Positions 8,151-15,060 of a stretch of DNA of 64,000 nucleotides are shown piece by piece. Position 1 is the first letter of the stretch. The number at the start of each line of letters is the position of its first letter. The DNA comes from Oscillospiraceae bacterium. Its GTDB lineage: Bacteria > Bacillota > Clostridia > Oscillospirales > CAG-272. Where the stretch lies: NCBI GenBank assembly GCA_015063305.1, contig SVUJ01000006.1, positions 44,048 to 108,047 on the forward strand. Reading direction: 5' to 3'. The position numbers and the translations under genes are program-made. The notes under the pieces were generated by a model. The model was not told where the DNA came from. It saw nothing but the letters and a program-made list of their open reading frames with translations, and ran no database searches.

Positions 8151-8612
8151 TCAGAAGGGCAGATCGTCGTCTGTTTTGAGTTCCTCAAACTTAGGCGCAG
8201 TATCTGCGACCGAAGCGTATGAGGGAGCGCTGTAGGCGTCAGGCGTGTAGGGTGCAGAAGAGGGGGAAGACTCACTGCGGCTGTCAACAAAGGTGACCTC
8301 GTCTGCAATGATGTCGGTAGCATAGTGCTTCACGCCCTGCTGATCCGTCCATGTGCGATTCTGGAGAGAACCAACAACGCAAATGGAAGAACCTTTTCTG
8401 AAATACTTGGAAACAAACTCAGCTGTAGCTCTCCAAGCTGTTATATTGAAGAAATCAGCCTGAGTCTGCTGTGATGCATCCTTAGAGTTGTATCTGCGGT
8501 TAACAGCGATGCTGAATGTGCAAACAGAAACGCCCGAGGGTGTCTGCTTGAGCTCAGGGTCAGCAGTGAGTCGACCGCCCATAATAACTTTGTTTAAATT
8601 GAAGTTAGCCAT
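8151..8612 (-). CDS. ssb: Single-stranded DNA-binding protein
   Basis: The 153-residue protein has an N-terminal OB fold (NLNKVIMGGRLTADPELKQTPSGVSVCTFSIAVNRRY, then DFFNITAWRATAEFVSKYFRKGSSICVVGSL), a low-complexity Ser/Ala/Tyr linker and the acidic C-terminal tip DDDLPF that recruits replication and repair partners. Size and position between rpsF and rpsR mark it as the housekeeping SSB. It starts 28 bp after rpsF. Confidence 0.96.
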   Translation of the reverse strand: MANFNLNKVIMGGRLTADPELKQTPSGVSVCTFSIAVNRRYNSKDASQQTQADFFNITAWRATAEFVSKYFRKGSSICVVGSLQNRTWTDQQGVKHYATDIIADEVTFVDSRSESSPSSAPYTPDAYSAPSYASVADTAPKFEELKTDDDLPF

Positions 8613-8640
8613 TAAAACGCCTCCTTAAAAGTATTACGGA

Positions 8641-9045
8641 TTACTCCTCAACAGCGGGAACAGTTTCTTCAGCTGCAGCTTCTGCTTCAACAGCAACTTC
8701 AGCTGCGGGCTCGGAAACTTCAACAAGCTTAGCCTTTTTCTCTGCAGCGTCGTACTCAAGCTTGATAACAAGAGAACGCATAACAGACTCGTCGATGTTC
8801 ATAAGACGCTCGAGCTCGTTCGGAAATTCGGGAGCAGACTTGAAGGTAACTACAGTGTAGAATCCTTCGGGCATATCGTTGATAGGATATGCAAGACGTC
8901 TCTTACCCCATTTTGCAACGTCAACTACCTCGGCGTTTGCCTCGATAACCGACACGAACTTGTTCACAGTTGCTTCTGTAGCTTCGTCGCCCTTGGAAAC
9001 ATCGGCAATGAACATAACTTCGTAAGAATTGATAACCTTATCCAT
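8641..9045 (-). CDS. rpsF: 30S ribosomal protein S6
   Basis: The 134-residue protein starts MDKVINSYEVMFIADV, contains GKRRLAYPINDMPEGFYTVVTF (the S6 core strand-helix region) and ends in an Ala/Glu-rich tail longer than the usual ~95-residue S6. S6 pairs with S18 on the 30S platform. It heads the operon, with a consensus promoter and a structured leader (see separate entries), and a GGGAGGTG ribosome site just upstream. Confidence 0.96.
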   Translation of the reverse strand: MDKVINSYEVMFIADVSKGDEATEATVNKFVSVIEANAEVVDVAKWGKRRLAYPINDMPEGFYTVVTFKSAPEFPNELERLMNIDESVMRSLVIKLEYDAAEKKAKLVEVSEPAAEVAVEAEAAAEETVPAVEE

Positions 9046-9071
9046 TTTTTACACCTCCCTATGGACTTAAG

Positions 9072-9141
9072 ACCGCGCACCTGAAAGAATAGTAGTATTT
9101 GTACGCGGTAGAGAGACGGGCGTTTTTTGAATTTTGCCCGT
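9072..9141 (-). promoter_or_regulatory. Structured 5' leader of rpsF, candidate S6:S18 autoregulatory element
   Basis: Two hairpins lie in the leader: a promoter-proximal one pairing 9136-9141 with 9116-9121 (ACGGGC/GCCCGT), and a proximal-to-gene 9-bp stem pairing 9101-9109 with 9072-9080 (ACCGCGTAC/GTGCGCGGT on the RNA strand). It is known that rpsF leaders in many bacteria carry a motif bound by the S6:S18 complex; that this is such a motif is inferred from position and the CCG-containing stem. Confidence 0.45.
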
Positions 9142-9152
9142 ACCGAAAATGT

Positions 9153-9181
9153 ATTATATCATATTTTTTTTGCCTTGTCAA
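9153..9181 (-). promoter_or_regulatory. Consensus sigma-A promoter for rpsF-ssb-rpsR
   Basis: On the minus strand: TTGACA (9181-9176), 17-bp spacer, TATAAT (9158-9153); both hexamers are perfect. Confidence 0.85.
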
Positions 9182-9200
9182 TCTTTTTTTAAAAATATAC

Positions 9201-9229
9201 TTGAAAAAAAAGCGAATAAGAGTTATAAT
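9201..9229 (+). promoter_or_regulatory. Sigma-A promoter for the SDR-exporter operon
   Basis: TTGAAA (9201-9206), 17-bp spacer, TATAAT (9224-9229); divergent from the rpsF promoter 20 bp away. Confidence 0.75.
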
Positions 9230-9260
9230 GTAGTAAATTTCAGTAGATTGGAGTGTGGAT

Positions 9261-9977
9261 ATGCAGAGGGTTCTTGTAACGGGTGGTTCAAGGGGAATCG
9301 GAGCTGCCTGTGTAAAAAGGTTTTCGGCGCTGGGATATAAGACCGCGTTCATTTATAAGAACAGCGATATATCCGCACGGGAATTGTCAGATATATACGG
9401 CGCTTATGCCATAAAGGCTGATATTTCAAACCCCGATGAAGCAAAGAGAGCCGCGCAGATGGCAATAGATTTTCTCGGTGGAATTGACGTCCTTGTAAAT
9501 AACGCGGGTATTGCTCAATTCAAGCTCTTTGGCGATATAACCGACGAGGACTGGGACAGAATGATGTCGGTAAATCTTTCGGGTGTGTTTTACGTCACTC
9601 GCGCTCTTGTCGGCACGATGATATCTCAGCATAGCGGAAGGATAATAAACATAGGCTCTATGTGGGGCAAATGCGGCTCATCCTGCGAGGTGCATTATTC
9701 GGCGTCAAAGGCAGGGATAAGGGGAATGACGATGGCTCTTGCCAAAGAGCTCGGACCGTCGGGGATAACCGTGAACTGCATAGAACCCGGTGTGATAGAC
9801 ACCGATATGAATTCCGAGCTCAGCGACGAGGAGATGGTTGCGCTTTGTGAACAGACCCCGCTTTGCCGTATCGGCAAAGCAGAGGACGTGGCGCACCTCT
9901 CCGAGTTTCTCGCGTCTGAAAAGGCGTCCTTCATAACCGGACAGGTAATAGGCGTTGACGGCGGATTTGCTATATAG
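9261..9977 (+). CDS. SDR-family oxidoreductase, 3-oxoacyl-ACP-reductase-like (FabG-like)
   Basis: The 238-residue protein is a classical short-chain dehydrogenase: cofactor motif TGGSRGIG (residues 6-13), NNAG, a catalytic Ser in NIGSMWG, YSASK with the catalytic Tyr/Lys, and a C-terminal VIGVDGG typical of FabG-like enzymes. It could be a 3-oxoacyl-ACP reductase or a paralogue with another substrate; no fab genes are nearby, so fabG is not asserted. ATG 9261 is preferred to GTG 9255, which overlaps the TTGGAGTG site. It is probably cotranscribed with the two exporter genes that follow. Confidence 0.85.
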   Translation: MQRVLVTGGSRGIGAACVKRFSALGYKTAFIYKNSDISARELSDIYGAYAIKADISNPDEAKRAAQMAIDFLGGIDVLVNNAGIAQFKLFGDITDEDWDRMMSVNLSGVFYVTRALVGTMISQHSGRIINIGSMWGKCGSSCEVHYSASKAGIRGMTMALAKELGPSGITVNCIEPGVIDTDMNSELSDEEMVALCEQTPLCRIGKAEDVAHLSEFLASEKASFITGQVIGVDGGFAI

Positions 9978-10005
9978 ATCAAACACAGATTATCAAGGAG
10001 ATAAC

Positions 10006-10764
10006 ATGCAAAAATTATTCAGCAATGCTATGGATATAGGAGAGCAAATGCTTATATGCGGTGCGGAAGTCCGCAGAGTTGAGGACACCGTCAGACGTAT
10101 GTGCTCTGCTTTCGGAGCAAAGCGAACAGACGTATTTATAATACCCTCAAGTATGGTGGTCACGGTATATATGCCAAACTCTGATACATATACGATGACG
10201 AGACGTATAACAGCCATAAGCACGGATATAGAGAAGCTTCACAATCTCAACAATCTTTCCAGGAGAATATGCTCTAAAAAAGATATGGCGTCCGAGGATA
10301 TACACAAGGAGTTCAAGCATATAATGAGCGGGAAGGCATATCCCTTCTGGGTAGGTCTCTTTTCCTATATGATCATTGCGGGAGCATTTGCTATATTCTT
10401 TGGCGGCGGGCTTGCGGATGCCTTGGCGGCGCTTATGATCGGCGGTGTTATGAGGATAGTCACCGTGCTTTTGGAACACGCCAAGATGAACCAGATATTC
10501 ATAAAATTTGTATGTGCTTTTGGAATAAGTACATTTGCGTTGGGATTTATGAAAATGGGACTGATATCTTCTATAGACAGCGCTATAATAGGTAATATAA
10601 TGTATTTGATACCCACTATAGGTCTTACTAACGGTCTTAGAGATCTGTTTGCGGGAGACAGCGTAGCGGGGCTGATACGCTTGATAGAAGCAATACTTAA
10701 TGCCCTCGGTATAGCGGCAGGCTATTTCTTGTTCACCTTCTTGTTAGGAGGTGCGTTGGTATGA
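10006..10764 (+). CDS. Threonine/serine exporter family protein, large half (ThrE N-terminal/YjjP-like)
   Basis: The 252-residue protein has the ThrE cytoplasmic domain (ALDIGEQ-like 'AMDIGEQMLICGAEVRRVEDTVRRMC', 'IPSSMVVTV', 'RRI...NLNNLSRRI') followed by five hydrophobic segments from about residue 120. In Corynebacterium ThrE both halves are one chain; many Bacillota split them as here. The ATG at 10006 has an AAGGAG site and is chosen over an earlier in-frame start. Its stop overlaps the start of the partner gene (ATGA), so the two are translationally coupled and likely form one exporter; the substrate (Thr/Ser or dicarboxylate) is inferred from the family. Confidence 0.85.
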   Translation: MQKLFSNAMDIGEQMLICGAEVRRVEDTVRRMCSAFGAKRTDVFIIPSSMVVTVYMPNSDTYTMTRRITAISTDIEKLHNLNNLSRRICSKKDMASEDIHKEFKHIMSGKAYPFWVGLFSYMIIAGAFAIFFGGGLADALAALMIGGVMRIVTVLLEHAKMNQIFIKFVCAFGISTFALGFMKMGLISSIDSAIIGNIMYLIPTIGLTNGLRDLFAGDSVAGLIRLIEAILNALGIAAGYFLFTFLLGGALV

Positions 10765-11219
10765 TGTATTATATTATTCACATTCTCTCCGGAGCTATCG
10801 GTACGGTTGGATTTGCGCTGCTCTACAATATAAGAGGGAAAAAGCTTATAATAGCCTGTATAGGAGGATTGATCTCGGGCACTCTTTTTGAGATGTTTAA
10901 TATTTTCTTGCAAAACGAGGTTCTGGCATATTTTATAACGGCTATGATGGTGGCATTTTATGCTGAGATAATGGCAAGAGTGGTAAAAACACCTACAACT
11001 ACCTTTATTGCCACGGCTCTCATACCGTTAGTCCCCGGAAGAGCGCTTTACTATACGATGGCGTATGCTTTCGAAGGAAATGCAGGTTTGTTTGCTAACT
11101 ACGGTCTTGCTACGGTGAAGATCGCAAGTGCGCTTGCGCTTGGTATAGCTGTGGCAACGGCCACCGCGAGAATAGTGCACAAGCTTATAGAAAAAAGGCA
11201 CTACGATAAAGTAAATTAA
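10761..11219 (+). CDS. Threonine/serine exporter family protein, small half (ThrE C-terminal/YjjB-like)
   Basis: The 152-residue integral membrane protein has four to five hydrophobic helices and the family motifs 'GAIGTVGFALLYN', 'PTTTFIATALIPLVPGRALYYTMAYAFEGN'. It overlaps the preceding gene by 4 bp and should be its obligate partner. A terminator follows 18 bp downstream. Confidence 0.85.
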   Translation: MMYYIIHILSGAIGTVGFALLYNIRGKKLIIACIGGLISGTLFEMFNIFLQNEVLAYFITAMMVAFYAEIMARVVKTPTTTFIATALIPLVPGRALYYTMAYAFEGNAGLFANYGLATVKIASALALGIAVATATARIVHKLIEKRHYDKVN

Positions 11220-11235
11220 GAATAGTGTTGACTAA

Positions 11236-11272
11236 AAACAGAGTTTCATGATTTCATGAGGCTCTGTTTTTT
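11236..11272 (+). terminator. Terminator of the exporter operon
   Basis: AACAGAG (11237-11243) pairs with CTCTGTT (11262-11268) around an inner TCATGA stem, followed by a T-run. Confidence 0.75.
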
Positions 11273-11344
11273 GTATATGTTCCATAAAAATAATTGTTGC
11301 AAATATACAGAATGCAGAAAATGCTGTCAGTCATTGATTTGCTC

Positions 11345-11373
11345 TTGACAATCACTTGACCGTGTGATATAAT
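11345..11373 (+). promoter_or_regulatory. Consensus sigma-A promoter for the DUF1836 gene
   Basis: TTGACA (11345-11350), 17-bp spacer, TATAAT (11368-11373); exact consensus. Confidence 0.85.
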
Positions 11374-11408
11374 CATATTGTAAGATTGATGGAAGGGAGG
11401 TTAAAGAA

Positions 11409-11963
11409 ATGTCAACAACGTTTCCGGGGACAACTATAGAGGTTTCTTCTCTTCAAAAGGGAAGCTCAAGACGACTGTTTGACGGTATCTTTGCCACCGG
11501 AGGGGTGACCTTATCTCAGGTTTCGATAATGAGCGGGCTTGAACCCTATATCATACAAAATTGGGTGAAGCGAGGTTTTTTATCTTCTCCTGTTAAGAGG
11601 CTGTATTCCAAGGGGCAATTTGCGCGGATCATTATAATCAATATGCTCCGCGAATCTCTGCAGCTTGAGCGTATCTGCGGCTTGATAAGTATTATCAGCG
11701 GTGTTACCGATAGCGAGGCGGATGATCTTATCAGTGACGAGGAGCTCTATCACCGTTACATAGATATGCTTTCGGAGAGGGATATCAGTGTTAACGACGA
11801 GCGGTCGGTGCTTTTGGCGGCGGAGCGCGCAACTGAGGACTTTGAGGAAAGGTTTCCAAATTCAAAGAAGCAGTTGATAAAGATACTTCAGGTCATGCTT
11901 TATGCGCATGCCGCGTCCGGACTGAGAAGATCGGCGGAAGATATACTTTGTGCTATGAAATGA
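11409..11963 (+). CDS. DUF1836 domain protein, predicted MerR-like DNA-binding regulator
   Basis: The 184-residue protein has the DUF1836 signature 'TLSQVSIMSGLEPYIIQNWVKRGFLSSPVKRLYSKGQFARIIIINMLR', which resembles a winged helix-turn-helix of the MerR type, then a helical C-terminal part ending in 'AEDILCAMK'. The family is widespread in Bacillota and of unknown role. It has its own strong promoter and GGGAGG ribosome site; the NfeD-flotillin pair starts 39 bp later, so it may be cotranscribed with, and could regulate, them. That link is positional only. Confidence 0.82.
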   Translation: MSTTFPGTTIEVSSLQKGSSRRLFDGIFATGGVTLSQVSIMSGLEPYIIQNWVKRGFLSSPVKRLYSKGQFARIIIINMLRESLQLERICGLISIISGVTDSEADDLISDEELYHRYIDMLSERDISVNDERSVLLAAERATEDFEERFPNSKKQLIKILQVMLYAHAASGLRRSAEDILCAMK

Positions 11964-12002
11964 CAGTTATTAGTTTAGTAATATTGAGAAAGGAAATCAG
12001 AT

Positions 12003-12662
12003 ATGTTTATAAGTGATTGGTGGAACTCATTGAGTATTGTGTCGCAGGTTTTTGCGTGTATCGCTATACCGTCAACCCTGGTGTTGCTTATACAGACGAT
12101 TATGATGTTTGTCGGTATGGAGGGGGACGGAGATGTTGACGTTGACTCCGGAGATATCTCCGAAGTCGTGCCCGATGACATTGGTGATGCTGACGTTGGC
12201 GACGGTGTCTTTGGAGAGGATATTTCGGGTGAGCCCCTTGATCTTTCGGGACTGCAAGGACTTCGTATATTCACGGTGCGCGGAATTATAGCTTTCTTTG
12301 TGGTGTTAGGCTGGGTAGGAATGGTGCTTGACAGCGCGGGGGTAGGACTTGGAATAACCTTGCCCGTGGCTATACTTTGCGGATCGATCATGATGATCGT
12401 TCTGGCGCTGCTTTTCAGAGCGGTTATGAACCTCAGAAGCGATGGAAACACAGATAACAGAAACGCGATAGGTTGTTCGGGAAAGGTATATCTGACTATC
12501 CCGCCCTCAAGAACGGGAGAGGGAAAGGTCAGTGTTATGCTTCAAGGCTCTTACGTGGAGAGAGATGCGGTCACCGATGCCGATGAGGCTATTCCCACAG
12601 GAAGCGAGATCGTGGTCGTTGGAATAAGCGGTCAGACCGATCTCGTTGTGAGAAAAAAATAA
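12003..12662 (+). CDS. NfeD-like membrane protein (YuaF-type), partner of flotillin
   Basis: The 219-residue protein has a TM helix at about 15-35, an acidic loop (GDGDVDVDSGDISEVVPDDIGDADVGDG region, about 38-70), two to three further TM helices at about 92-145 and a C-terminal OB-like domain ('GCSGKVYLTIPPSRTGEGKVSVMLQGSYVERDAVTDADEAIPTGSEIVVVGI'). This is the NfeD1b/YuaF layout. In B. subtilis yuaF precedes floT, as here, and the pair organises membrane microdomains. No protease active site of the long NfeD class is present. Confidence 0.8.
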   Translation: MFISDWWNSLSIVSQVFACIAIPSTLVLLIQTIMMFVGMEGDGDVDVDSGDISEVVPDDIGDADVGDGVFGEDISGEPLDLSGLQGLRIFTVRGIIAFFVVLGWVGMVLDSAGVGLGITLPVAILCGSIMMIVLALLFRAVMNLRSDGNTDNRNAIGCSGKVYLTIPPSRTGEGKVSVMLQGSYVERDAVTDADEAIPTGSEIVVVGISGQTDLVVRKK

Positions 12663-12720
12663 ACTTGATTTTTAATTAATTTTTAATTAAAGATAAAAAC
12701 TGCAACATGGAGGAAACATT

Positions 12721-14112
12721 ATGCAAACATCAATTATCATTTTAATCTGTGCCATAGTTCTTATTGTGGCGTCGTTTATTGCCTGGGTATGCTCCAGATA
12801 CAAGAAATGTCCCTCGGATAAGATAATGGTCGTCTACGGTTCTATCGGTAAGAATAAGGACGGAACGAACAGAAGCGCCAAGTGTATTCACGGCGGTGCG
12901 GAATTCGTTATTCCGGTATTCCAGTCTTATGCTTATCTCGACCTGACACCTATATCCATTCAGGTCGACCTTAAGAACGCGCTTTCAAGACAGAACATAA
13001 GAATAGACGTTCCTTCAAGATTTACCGTAGGTATATCTACCGAGCCCGGCGTTATGCAGAATGCGGCAGAAAGACTTCTCGGACTTCAGCTCTCTGAGAT
13101 ACAGGAGCTCTCCAAGGATATCATATTCGGTCAGCTTCGTCTTATCATAGCTACCATGGATATCGAGGAGATCAACACAGACAGAGATAAGTTCTTGGCG
13201 GCGGTCAGCAGCAACGTTGAAACCGAGCTTAAGAAGATAGGTCTTAGACTTATAAACGTAAACGTTACCGATATCAGCGACGAGTCTGGATACATAGCAG
13301 CTCTTGGTAAAGAGGCGGCTGCAAAGGCTATAAACGACGCTAAGAAGAGCGTTGCCGAGCAGGATAGAGAAGGTTCTATCGGTGAAGCTAACGCGAAGAT
13401 GGAACAGCGTATCAAGGTGTCTGAGGCTGAGTCCATGGCTATACACGGTGAAAACGAAGCAAAGATGAAGATAGCGATGTCCGAGGCGGCTCTTAAGGAA
13501 AAAGAGGCTGAGGCTATGAAGATCGCTACCACAGCTGAAAAGATACAAGCGGCTAAGGCGCTTGAGGAATCTTACGCGGCAGAGCAGGCAGCAGAGCAGG
13601 CAAGACGTGCAAAAGAGCAGGCAACGCTTGAGGCGGATATCATCGTTCGCGCGGAAGCGAAGAAGAAAGAGATGGAGCTTGAAGCAGAGGCAGAGGCTGA
13701 GCAGATGCGCAGAAAAGCAAAGGGTGAAGCTGACGCTATATACGCTAAGATGGAAGCAGAGGCGCGCGGTCTTGAAGAGATACTCAAAAAGCAGGCGGCA
13801 GGTTTTGCGGAGATCGTTAAGTCAGCGGGTGGAGATGCCGATGCGGCTCTCAAACTGCTTATTGCAGATAAGCTTGAAGAGCTTATGCGCGTTCAGGTAG
13901 ACGCTGTTAAGAACATCAAGATAGACAAGGTGACCGTTTGGGATGGCGGACAGAACGCAGACGGAAAAACATCTACCGCGAACTTCATTTCGGGTATGAT
14001 GAAATCCGTTCCCCCACTTGAAGAGGTTTTCGGTATGGCAGGAATGCAGCTCCCCTCGCTTCTCGGCAAGAAGATAGAGGAACAGGATACAACCGAAGAG
14101 AAGGCTGAATAA
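12721..14112 (+). CDS. floT: Flotillin-family protein (FloT/YuaG-like)
   Basis: The 463-residue protein has an N-terminal membrane anchor (residues 5-24), an SPFH/band-7 domain (KCPSDKIMVVYGSIGKNKDGTNRSAKCIHGGAEFVIPVFQ through LINVNVTDISDESGYIAALGKEAAAKAI) and a long Ala/Glu/Lys coiled-coil (about 195-365) rich in AE repeats, as in flotillins. It scaffolds functional membrane microdomains. It follows the NfeD-like gene by 58 bp with a GGAGG site and ends at a strong terminator. Codon use includes more ATC and GAC than neighbours, suggesting high expression. Confidence 0.92.
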   Translation: MQTSIIILICAIVLIVASFIAWVCSRYKKCPSDKIMVVYGSIGKNKDGTNRSAKCIHGGAEFVIPVFQSYAYLDLTPISIQVDLKNALSRQNIRIDVPSRFTVGISTEPGVMQNAAERLLGLQLSEIQELSKDIIFGQLRLIIATMDIEEINTDRDKFLAAVSSNVETELKKIGLRLINVNVTDISDESGYIAALGKEAAAKAINDAKKSVAEQDREGSIGEANAKMEQRIKVSEAESMAIHGENEAKMKIAMSEAALKEKEAEAMKIATTAEKIQAAKALEESYAAEQAAEQARRAKEQATLEADIIVRAEAKKKEMELEAEAEAEQMRRKAKGEADAIYAKMEAEARGLEEILKKQAAGFAEIVKSAGGDADAALKLLIADKLEELMRVQVDAVKNIKIDKVTVWDGGQNADGKTSTANFISGMMKSVPPLEEVFGMAGMQLPSLLGKKIEEQDTTEEKAE

Positions 14113-14124
14113 TCTATAAATCAG

Positions 14125-14156
14125 GAGCGGCTCGTAAGAGCCGCTCTTCTTTTTTA
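14125..14156 (+). terminator. Terminator after the flotillin gene
   Basis: Perfect 9-bp stem GAGCGGCTC (14125-14133) / GAGCCGCTC (14138-14146), GTAA loop, then a T-run. Confidence 0.88.
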
Positions 14157-14175
14157 TAGAATTTGGATAAAACAC

Positions 14176-14203
14176 TTGACAAATTAAAAAAATATGGTAA
14201 AAT
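14176..14203 (+). promoter_or_regulatory. Predicted promoter of the riboswitch-mntP unit
   Basis: TTGACA (14176-14181), 16-bp spacer, TAAAAT (14198-14203), immediately before the aptamer. Confidence 0.65.
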
Positions 14204-14210
14204 AATAAAA

Positions 14211-14356
14211 GTTATGAGGGAGTAGCGAGCGCATATTCTGCGTAACAAGTCAACATACTGATCCTGTGGGGTCTGGCTTGTTTTAAATTGCGAGACTCAT
14301 GTATGGTATAAGCAAAACCGTACAGGGGTCTTTTTATTTTTGATTTCGGTGTACGG
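14211..14356 (+). ncRNA. yybP-ykoY (manganese) riboswitch with overlapping terminator
   Basis: The aptamer contains the family's conserved segments GGGAGTAGC (14218-14226), CAACATACTGATC (14251-14263) and GGGGTCTGGC (14269-14278). P1 would pair ATGAG (14214-14218) with CTCAT (14296-14300). CTCAT is also part of a 15-nt arm (14293-14307) that pairs at 14 positions with 14317-14331, followed by TTTTTATTTTT: an intrinsic terminator. The two pairings exclude each other, so Mn2+ binding should stabilise P1 and permit read-through. A later TGTACGG (14350-14356) can also compete for CCGTACA (14318-14324). The gene controlled is a Mn exporter, as known for this class. Confidence 0.88.
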
Positions 14357-14390
14357 ATGTGCGCCGATTTTTTCGTAAAGGATGAAAAAT

Positions 14391-15011
14391 ATGCCAACTG
14401 AAGTTATGTTTTACGGTGGGAACATTCTGCTTGGAGTAGCGCTTGCGATAGACGCATTCTCGGTGTCGCTTGCTAACGGTCTTAACGAGCCCTGTATGAA
14501 AACGAGAAGACTCTGCCTTATCTCGGGTATGTTCGCCTTTTTTCAAGCGCTTATGCCGTTTATAGGGTGGATACTGCTAACCAATATAATACAGTATTTT
14601 AAAGCCCTCGAGGCGTGGATTCCTTGGATCGCGCTCGTGTTGCTCAGCGCCCTTGGCATAAAGATGCTGCTCGACGGTATAAAAAACAAGGATTGCTGTC
14701 AGGAGTGTGGATGTGCGCCGAGACTTGGCTTTTGGGCGCTCGTGGTGCAGGGAATAGCAACCTCGATAGATGCGCTTTCTGCGGGTATCAACTTCGGAAC
14801 GTATAACGATATGGGAGAGTTTTTGCCTTACACACTTATGAGCGCGATCGTTGCCGCTCTGGTGATAGCTCTTGTAACCTTTATTATCTGCGCTTGCGGA
14901 GTGCAGATAGGAAAGAAGACAGGAACTAAGCTCGCGGGCAAAGCAAGTATTCTTGGCGGAGTGATCCTGATAGCGATAGGCATTGAGATATTCATAACAG
15001 GTATAATTTGA
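14391..15011 (+). CDS. mntP: Manganese efflux pump MntP
   Basis: The 206-residue, six-helix protein shows the two homologous MntP repeats: 'LLGVALAIDAFSVSLANGL' and 'VVQGIATSIDALSAGINFG', each with the conserved Asp used in metal transport. It exports Mn2+ from the cytoplasm. The ATG at 14391 lies about 7 nt after AAAGG; an in-frame ATG at 14382 overlaps that site and is rejected. Placement under a yybP-ykoY riboswitch is the classical Mn-homeostasis arrangement. Confidence 0.94.
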   Translation: MPTEVMFYGGNILLGVALAIDAFSVSLANGLNEPCMKTRRLCLISGMFAFFQALMPFIGWILLTNIIQYFKALEAWIPWIALVLLSALGIKMLLDGIKNKDCCQECGCAPRLGFWALVVQGIATSIDALSAGINFGTYNDMGEFLPYTLMSAIVAALVIALVTFIICACGVQIGKKTGTKLAGKASILGGVILIAIGIEIFITGII

Positions 15012-15023
15012 AAAAATAAAGAT

Positions 15024-15050
15024 AAGGGCTGCGGCAATGCCGCAGCCCTT
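15024..15050. terminator. Terminator between mntP and the convergent lipoprotein gene
   Basis: Perfect 12-bp stem AAGGGCTGCGGC (15024-15035) / GCCGCAGCCCTT (15039-15050) with a 3-nt loop. The left flank AAAAAATAAAG gives a U-rich tail to the minus-strand transcript; the plus-strand tail is weaker. Confidence 0.8.
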
Positions 15051-15060
15051 TGAAATTCAA

